Of a stretch of 64,000 nucleotides of DNA, positions 57,140-64,000 are shown one piece after another. Location: assembly GCA_033296885.1 (NCBI GenBank), contig MU863988.1, positions 58,929 through 122,928 on the forward strand. Reading direction: 5' to 3'. Origin of the DNA: Triangularia verruculosa (taxonomy: Eukaryota > Ascomycota > Sordariomycetes > Sordariales > Podosporaceae). Position numbers and translations under genes: made by a program. Each line of letters opens with the position of its first letter. The first letter of the stretch is position 1. The notes under the pieces are model-generated. The model was not told the DNA's origin, made no database searches, and saw only the letters and a list, made by a program, of their open reading frames with translations.

Positions 57140-58917
57140 ATGGCTGATCTAAGCTCCCCGCAGCCTCCCAGGGAGCCAGCACCTTCCTTGCCCTCTTCTC
57201 TTCCTCAAAAGCGCGCCCTGCCAGACGATGCTCACAGCCCCGCCGTCCCATCACCTCTCAACCCCGAAGGAAAATCGCAAAAGGTCCAGATCCAGCCACC
57301 AGCCGAAGAAGGAACAGCCATGGGACGAGAGAAGCGAACGAAAAAGGAGTCTCTCAAGAAGAGAGAGTCCAAAGGCGTGGCAGGCGCAGACAGCTCAAGA
57401 TCGTCACCAGTACCCAGGTCCAAGGAGCAGCCTGGCGAGATGGCGCCTCTGCGCTACAAGCTAGCTCCTCCAAAGACCACCGATTTTGACCTTTCTCGTG
57501 GACCGGTATTTGCAAGCCACCACGAAGTGCAAGATTCCGAGGGGAGGACAATCGAGTTCTTCGAGACATCAGACCAGTAAGTACCTGCCGTATCTGCCGA
57601 TGAGGAGCTCGTCTAACCGACGGCAGTGTCTTCAACAAGAAGAATTTCCATTACACCCATTGTATCGCCGATCCCACATTCCCGTCGATGTTTTATTATC
57701 GGAATACTGAGCCAGAACCGTTTGGCGCCCACTTAAGTTTCGAAGACGCCGCTTCGCACACGTATTTTGATCAGCAAGGAACACATGTTACCTCTGACAA
57801 GGGATTCAGAATGGCTCGCGCCAATGTTGCCGTGCGAGAAGGGCGCTGGTATTGGGAGTGTAAAGTCACCCGCGGGATGCTAAAGCAAAGGAATGAGGGC
57901 GATCCAGAATCACATGGCCATATTCGCCTAGGCTTCGCGCGCAGAGAAGCGTCTCTCGATGCGCCCGTTGGCTTTGATGCGTACAGCTACGGAATCCGCG
58001 ACAAGTCAGGCCAAAAGATTCACATGTCCAGGCCCAAGGACTTTTTTCCTGACGGGGAGGACATCCAAGAAGGGGACGTGATTGGGCTTGAAATCCAACT
58101 GCCTTCGGAGCGGCTACACAGAAAGGTTGTTCAGGGGCACTACAATCCTGCCGTTGACCTCGTCGCTGAAAAAGAGGGGCACCCTGATGGGGTTATTGAA
58201 TACCCAAACATTATCCGCGATCGCATCCCGATCAGATTCAAAGCGCACATTTACTTTGAGAAGATCGACTACCACACTACAAAAGAGCTGGAGGAGTTGA
58301 TGAATCCAACTTCAGGGCCCAACAATGCCTCTGAGCCCCCCAACCCAAACCACTCCTCTCCAGCTTTGCGCACCCTCCCCAACTCGCACATCAAAATCTA
58401 CAAAAACGGGAGACTCATGGGCACTCCCTTTACGGATCTGCTAGCCTTCTTGCCTCCGGCGTCTAGAATGGTCAACAATCCCCAAGCGGGTGGCAGTGGT
58501 GGGGCTGGTGCCCTGGGCGGGAGAGATGCGCTCGATGATGGGTCAGTCGGATACTACCCAGCCGTGAGTGTATTCAGAGGAGGTGCTGTCGAATGCAACT
58601 TTGGCCCTGACTTTTGGTTTCCTCCGCCTGAGGTTTCAGAGCAACAGCCGCAAGGGGAAGATGTGATTATGGCTGAGGGCGATGGTGGCCACAAGCCAGA
58701 TGGGAAGGAGAAGAAGCCACGGGCTGTGGCGGAGAGGTACGATGAGCAGATTGTGGAGGATATACTTTATGATATCGTCGATGAGGTTGGGTTCTGGTCC
58801 TTGGGGCTTGGCAGAGGAGGCGACGGAAATAAAGATGAGAAACTGGCAGGAACTGGTCTGTCGATGCCACCAGGTGGCGGCAGGGAGGAGATCAAGGAGT
58901 TGGTGCAAGATGATTAG
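57140..58917 (+). CDS. BRE2: COMPASS complex SPRY-domain subunit (Ash2/Bre2)
   Basis: Subunit of the Set1/COMPASS histone H3K4 methyltransferase; with the RbBP5 homologue it stimulates methylation. join(57140..57576,57627..58917) gives 575 aa with a 50-nt intron. Residues 1-105 are disordered and basic/Pro-rich. The SPRY domain covers about residues 165-475: SDKGFRMARANVAVREGRWYWECKV, HIRLGFARREASLDAPVG, YSYGIRDKSGQKIH and EGDVIGLEIQLP, and it closes with YYPAVSVFRGGAVECNFGPDFWFPP. A Gly/Asn-rich insertion divides the SPRY strands near residues 360-460, as in yeast Bre2. The C-terminal helix EQIVEDILYDIVDEV is the Sdc1/Dpy30-binding motif. No PHD or winged-helix domain is visible N-terminally. 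Confidence 0.93.
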
Positions 58918-59252
58918 GTAGGCTTTCATCTCTGGTGAAAATGGGAAGCACATCAGTCTGTGTGGTGGCCACTCTGAGGGGTGGTAGGGCACCATTATCA
59001 GAAATAAAACCCAACACATCATTGAGGTTTCACGTATGCTTGACTATGGAATGTGCAGCGTGATTCATCTTACTTGCTTCGCTTGACGGAAACTCTTAGT
59101 ACCTCCATATCACAGATGCCTGATTTGGTGTTTGTAAGTCGCTGTGATGCCTGGACCCACTTTTGACTTCACCTCTCATTCTCATCACCAGGTTGACTGC
59201 CCCTCCATCTTTGTCACTCTCATCATCACCTTGGCAACAAGAGACACACAAA
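58918..59252. other. Intergenic between Ash2-type and TBCD genes
   Basis: 335 bp between same-strand genes. It contains the 3' end of the first and the short promoter of the second. Nothing else was recognised. Confidence 0.5.
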
Positions 59253-62200
59253 ATGGACGCCCCTGTAGAAGACTCCGATATCAAGCTCCAAAAGGTCTCA
59301 GCAGATCTGATTTCGGAATTTGATGCCCGCCTGCCTCTCTTTCTCTTTCGGCGGCAGCGGGGCGGGGGTACGTCCACAAAAGTGAGGAGACAGGTTACAG
59401 CAAGAGAAGCCGACAGATTGATCGCTGGTGTATGCGACCCCATTTTTCTCGCTTTCCAACTCATAGTACTGACTTCTGACAAAGTGTCTCGACCCCTTCC
59501 AAGAACTCCCCCAACTCCTCGATCCTCACCTCTCCAGATGGGTCTCGTTGCTCTCCTCCGCCTTCATCTCCTCTCTCGCCCTCGCCTCCAGCACCTCTCA
59601 CTCCCTTCTCAACGATGATGAGACCAATTCCGAGAGAGAAGGCCTCCTCATCCCCCTCACCCGAGCCATAAGCAAAATAATCTACACCCTCTGCAAAGTC
59701 CGCGGTGAAAAGGTCGTGGTGAGGTTTCTCGGGAACGAAGTCTCCTGGCTGGAGCCCCTGCTGTCCTTTACGGAATCCAACCATCGGTCAAAAACATGGG
59801 AGGAAAGATATGTCGGGCTACTGTGGCTGAGCCACTTGCTTTTTGCGCCTTTTGACTTGGCGACCATCTCTTCCAACAACTATGAAGATGCCGAGGATGC
59901 CGACGATGACGGCGGCAAAAAAGATAAAACAGTGGTGGAGGGGCTGGACCTACAGTGGGAAAAGTTGCCTGGGATTACGGTTAGGGTCCTGCCGCTCGCC
60001 ATCCAATATCTGGCCAGTCCGGGAAAGGAAAGAGACGCGGCAAAGGCGCTGCTAGTCAGGCTCGCGCTGAGGAGGGACATGCAAGAGTTGGGCGTGTTGG
60101 ATTCGATGGTGAGGTGGGCGCTCAGAGCGCTGAGGCAAAAGGAGGAGAAGTCGCCGTATCATTACATTGGGGTCTTGAGCTTCTTGGCCGGGGTGTTGAC
60201 ATCCTCGGCAGATACGTCTGATATGGACCCGTATCTGGTGATGGTCTTTCATGCTGTCCATGGGGCGGCAGAGAATGCCCAAGACAGTGTAATGACGTCT
60301 GCGCTGGCGAGAAAGGCCGTCATCAAAGTCATTCGGGCGGTGGCGGTGCTGTTTTTGAGGGGTAATAAGGATTTGTATGAGGATGCCGTTGGGCTTGGAC
60401 TGGTGGAGACGACGATCGGGTTTCTGCTGGATTGTCTTGGAGACAACGACACGCCTGTGAGGTTTGCGGCGAGTAAGGCGCTCAGTATCATTGCGTTGAG
60501 GCTGGAGCAGTACATGGCCAGTCAAGTCGTGGAAGCAGTTTTGGAGGGGCTGAACAAAAATGTGCTGCGAGACAAGAAGACGCACGGCAAAAAAGATTTG
60601 AGCGCGGTTGATCCCCTAGAGTGGCATGGACTGATGCTTACACTTTCACATTTGTTGTATCGAAGGTCACCCCCGGCTGATCAACTGGTTGATATCGTAC
60701 AAGCGCTCATCACGGGACTGTCATTCGAACGGAGAGCTCTCTCGGGAGGCTCGTCGGGAACGAACGTGAGGGATGCAGCATGCTTTGGAATCTGGGCCAT
60801 GGCACGGAGATATACCACGGCGGAGTTGCTTGCTGTTCCTACAGACTCACTGATCACCGGAGCACACGCGCAGGGCAGCTCCGTCTTGCAAATTACGGCT
60901 ACGGAACTGGTTGCGGCGGCTTGTTTGGATCCAGCGGGCAATATCAGGCGCGGCTCCTCGGCTGCGCTTCAAGAGATGATTGGACGACATCCCGACACTG
61001 TCACCGAAGGTATTTGGGTTGTCCAAACAGTAGATTATCATGCTGTTGCGCTACGAGCAAGAGCACTCCAAGACGTTGCTTTCGGTGTCACAAAGCTATC
61101 ACCACGATACGGAGAGGCGATCCTGGATGCCTTGCTCGGCTGGAGAGGTGTTGGCGATATCGATGCTGCTTCCAGACGGGCGGTAGGTGCCTCTTTTGGG
61201 GCTCTGACTGCAGAGCTAGCCTTGACAACTCCTGACCCTCTCAGGCGGCTTCAGCAAACCGTGAACTTGGTTAGAGATGCCCTACAGTCTCTACAAGCTC
61301 GCCAGGTGGAAGAGAGACACGGGCTATTGATCAGTGTTTCGGGTGTCTTCGATGGCTTTCCGAGCGCCACTTGTGGACAGGCAGACTACAAGAACGAAAG
61401 CTTCATCAATTTTGTCAGCTCTTGCATCAATATAGTCCTCGAGATTCTCGATGACTGCAACTCGAAAACCTATCGTCGGCCAGAGCTCGTTGCTGAGGGT
61501 GCCAGCAGGCTGATCATCTCTGCGGCTCCTATCCTCCAAGCAGCCATGTCTATCTCGGGTACACAGAACTCGCCTACCACCCTACGTTCAGGACCGGAAC
61601 TGATCGAGGAGAATGCGGGCGAGATCACTCAGCTGGTCAAGGCCTTGGGGGAAAGACAAGGCCCCGTCAAGGAATTCGTCAGGCTCGCCAGGACATACTT
61701 CGCCAAATGGCTTCTCACACAAGACCCAGACCTGATTACACCTGCAGCAGATGCGGCCCTCATTATGCTCATCTTCAGCAACGACAGCGAACGCGAGGAG
61801 ATTGTCAAAGAATGGGCAGGAATAGTCCGGCACCGTCCGACTTCCAGCAGGGTTGCAACATGGGGAGGCCACTTTTCTGCGCTTGCCATGTCATACTCGA
61901 TCGCCTCTACGTTGCTTACTTTTCAGATCAAGAAACTGATATGCGACGCGTTTGTGGAAAGGTGGAACACTGATCTTTTTACTGATGTCCATGTGGCTGT
62001 CCTCCAGAGTCTTACACGGAGCAACAGCAAAAGTGGTTTGCTGAGAGACAACACGGACATCTTTTTGCCCCTGATAGCGGAGGGACTGGACGACTACACA
62101 ACCACGGCACAGGGCGATGTTGGTTCTATGGTGCGGTTTCAGGCCATTCGGGCGACGAAGGCGCTGTGGACAGAGTCGCCCTCTGGGCCTTTGGTCGATG

Positions 62201-63053
62201 GGTTGATCCTGAGGATTCTCCGGCTGGCAGCAGAGAAGCTCGACAGAGTGCGCGCAGAGGCTCAGGTTGCTCTTTCATTGGTGTTAAAACCAGAGTAAGC
62301 CACCTTTTTACTTCCATCACGTCCTTGTTGTTAACTTTGCTTTCTATCAGACTCAAAACCCCCTTCCTCCAGACGACCTTCTCCTCCATCCCCTATTTCA
62401 CCTTTCTCCTCTCCCTCCCCTCCAAGCTTCTCGATTCGGTCTCCTCCTCGCCCATCTTCTCCACCCCTCAAGACTGGCTCTGCCCCCTATTATCGGGCTA
62501 CGTCTCGTCAGCAGACACTGGCAATGAAGAGCTCGTCATCGCCACCCGGGCCGCCCTCCTATCTCACTGCCTCTCGTCCCCTGCCATCACCCTGGACATC
62601 GTCACCGCTCTGGTATCCAACCTCCGGACCCATCAGAAAAACGACAGGGTGTTGGTACCCACACTGGAGGTTTTGAGATTTCTGTTTGATATGTCAGTGG
62701 TTCCAGCCGAGGGCACAGACTGGAAGAAGCTGTGTCTGTTGGTTCAAAAGGCAGCGTACAAAACGGGGAATGTGAGGAAACTAGAGGCTTGCATCGGGGT
62801 GTATGGCGGAGTTATTTTGCAAGGCAGAGGGGAGGGCAGGGAAGAGGCCAAGAAGCGGTTGGGGGCGCTGATGACGCATCCCTGGCCGAGGGTGAGGAGC
62901 GCGGTTGTGGATCAGCTTTGGAGGGTGTGCAGTAGCGGCGATGGAAGTGAGGCTGGAAAGGGGGAGAGGTTACTGGGGACTGATTGGGGAGCCGCGAGCA
63001 AAGTGTCCATTCAGGGGCTGGTTAAGGAGCTGGGATTGGGAGGTGCTGCTTGA
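59253..63053 (+). CDS. CIN1: Tubulin-folding cofactor D (TBCD/Cin1/Alp1)
   Basis: Chaperone that captures beta-tubulin from cofactor A and forms the supercomplex with cofactors E and C to make alpha/beta dimers. join(59253..59429,59485..62294,62351..63053) gives 1229 aa, typical of the family. The 55- and 56-nt introns keep frame. The N-terminus has KYQELPQLLDPHL-type signature, here CLDPFQELPQLLDPHL across intron 1. WEERYVGLLWLSHLLFAPFDLATIS and DNDTPVRFAASKALSIIALRL are HEAT-type repeats. RDAACFGIWAMARRYTTAEL and ELVAAACLDPAGNIRRGSSAALQEMIGRHP are the most conserved TBCD blocks. The C-terminal third is the TBCD C domain (HPWPRVRSAVVDQLWRV near the end). Confidence 0.95.
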
Positions 63054-63354
63054 GGGGTCTCTCGAGACGGGTAACGCACCCAGCAGATACCTGGACGAAA
63101 AGATCGGTGGCTTCAGACACAAGCTTTCTGACAGCTGATCCACGCAAGAAAAAGGATTCCTTGTCAGAATCCCGAATCCATCCCAGTTGCGAGATAGGCG
63201 GTTCTCAGATAGGAGACCACTTACATCACGTCACCATCATCATGACACTGAAGTATTACCATCATCAACATCCATCATTCACCGCCAACAGCTGCCAACG
63301 CTCGGTTGTAGTCGTGAACAATATATATAAGCCCGAATAGGAATAAGGCCCAGA
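63054..63354. other. Intergenic, 3' flank of TBCD gene
   Basis: About 300 bp of normal base composition after the TBCD stop, rich in CAT/CAC, ending in a TATATATA stretch near 63322. No gene is seen. Composition changes sharply just after it. Confidence 0.5.
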
Positions 63355-63915
63355 GTCATCTAAAACGCGCGTTCTAAGAACGCTTAAAATAGTGACTTTT
63401 CTACTACCTTAGCGCAATTTAAAAAGGTGGATTTAGCTAAGCTAGGCCCAAATATACCGTATTTACTATACTTTGTTAAAAAACTGTAATTACCTTCTAT
63501 TATCGAAGCCGAAGATAACTTGTAAGTCAGTTAAACCATATAACGATAATACTTAATGTATTTATTATCTTTCTATATTTAAAATTAATGAAATTTATAA
63601 GTAAACTTATAACTATAAAAATACTTATAAATATTATAAACTTTATTGAATTTATTAAATTTATTATTAACGATTTAATTATATTTATAATATTTAATAA
63701 TTAAATGTTTATTTTAAACTTAATTAATACTAACGATCCTTATAAATTACCTTCCGATTTCTTAACTGTTTAAACGCCGTTCTTACTTCGGGTTTAAACT
63801 CTTATATTATTTTTTATAAATAAAATTAAAAATATAATAATCGTTATTAATAATAATAAAGTTATTATTAAAATATAATTTAAAGTATAATGGAAGTTTA
63901 AGAAGTGTTGAAATA
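63355..63915. repeat. AT-rich block, probably RIP-mutated repeat
   Basis: Base composition falls abruptly from about half GC to roughly a fifth or less, with dense TpA, ATTTATTAA-type words and stops in all frames. Only scattered CG-containing islands remain. This is the classic appearance of a RIP-degenerated transposon in Pezizomycotina. No coding remnant or terminal repeat can be identified by eye. A 15-bp palindrome GCGTTCTAAGAACGC (63369-63383) lies at the border. Confidence 0.75.
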
Positions 63916-64000
63916 GGTGTCTCGCAGGCCTGTATAATATAGGCCTGCGCTGGGGACCGAAGATATGGTGTCTCGCAGGTCTGTATGATGTAGACCTGCG
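63916..64000. repeat. 51-bp tandem repeat containing hairpins (cut by window end)
   Basis: Two units begin GGTGTCTCGCAGG at 63916 and 63967, 51 bp apart. Each contains an inverted repeat. Unit 1 has CGCAGGCCT (63923-63931) with AGGCCTGCG (63941-63949). Unit 2 has CGCAGGTCT (63974-63982) with AGACCTGCG (63992-64000). The array continues outside the window. Confidence 0.85.

Overview
This window is nuclear DNA of a filamentous ascomycete, most likely a Sordariomycete of the order Sordariales. The evidence is the fungal intron type (mostly 49-80 nt, GT-AG, with CTAAC or CTGAC branch sites just before the acceptor), fungal housekeeping proteins at their expected lengths (DBP4 822 aa, CEF1/CDC5 784 aa, TBCD 1229 aa), and an abrupt very AT-rich block at the right end that looks like repeat-induced point mutation (RIP). 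The species cannot be named from the sequence alone. Exon structures were built by hand from splice signals and checked for reading-frame arithmetic and continuity of protein motifs.

Left third (1-24 kb). The 5' part of an unrecognised acidic protein gene (minus) runs off the left edge. Next come a giant ankyrin-repeat/coiled-coil gene (minus), a zeta-crystallin-type quinone oxidoreductase (plus) facing a UDP-glucose 4-epimerase (minus), the SUN-domain nuclear envelope protein (plus), the DEAD-box ribosome-biogenesis helicase DBP4 (plus), a small hypothetical membrane protein, and a YeeE/YedE sulfur transporter (minus).

Middle (24-45 kb). A persulfide-dioxygenase-like metallo-beta-lactamase gene lies head to head with the sulfur transporter, which suggests a sulfur (persulfide/thiosulfate) module. 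An NmrA-like reductase follows. Then come a secreted Kelch-repeat membrane protein (minus) and a Thr/Ser-rich, probably GPI-anchored wall protein (plus), separated by a 3.8-kb gene-poor stretch. The scavenger decapping enzyme DcpS and a GILT-like thiol reductase are tail to tail, and their coding ends overlap. A RidA-like protein follows. One intron of the MBL gene and one of the RidA gene carry the same period-8 pyrimidine-rich minisatellite.

Right third (44.5-64 kb). In order: a charged single-pass membrane protein, the SMC5/6 subunit NSE1, a seven-TM-like membrane protein with five exons, a broken MFS transporter with a RIP-type nonsense mutation, a GlcNAc-kinase-like hexokinase with an 18-nt microexon, the spliceosomal Myb protein CEF1/CDC5 divergent from the COMPASS subunit Ash2/Bre2, and tubulin cofactor D. 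The window ends in the AT-rich block, followed by a 51-bp tandem repeat whose two hairpins differ by paired, pairing-preserving substitutions.

Most genes are independent housekeeping functions (RNA processing, chromatin, nuclear envelope, tubulin folding, sugar metabolism). The sulfur pair is the only local functional grouping. No tRNA, rRNA, CRISPR or intact transposon was recognised.
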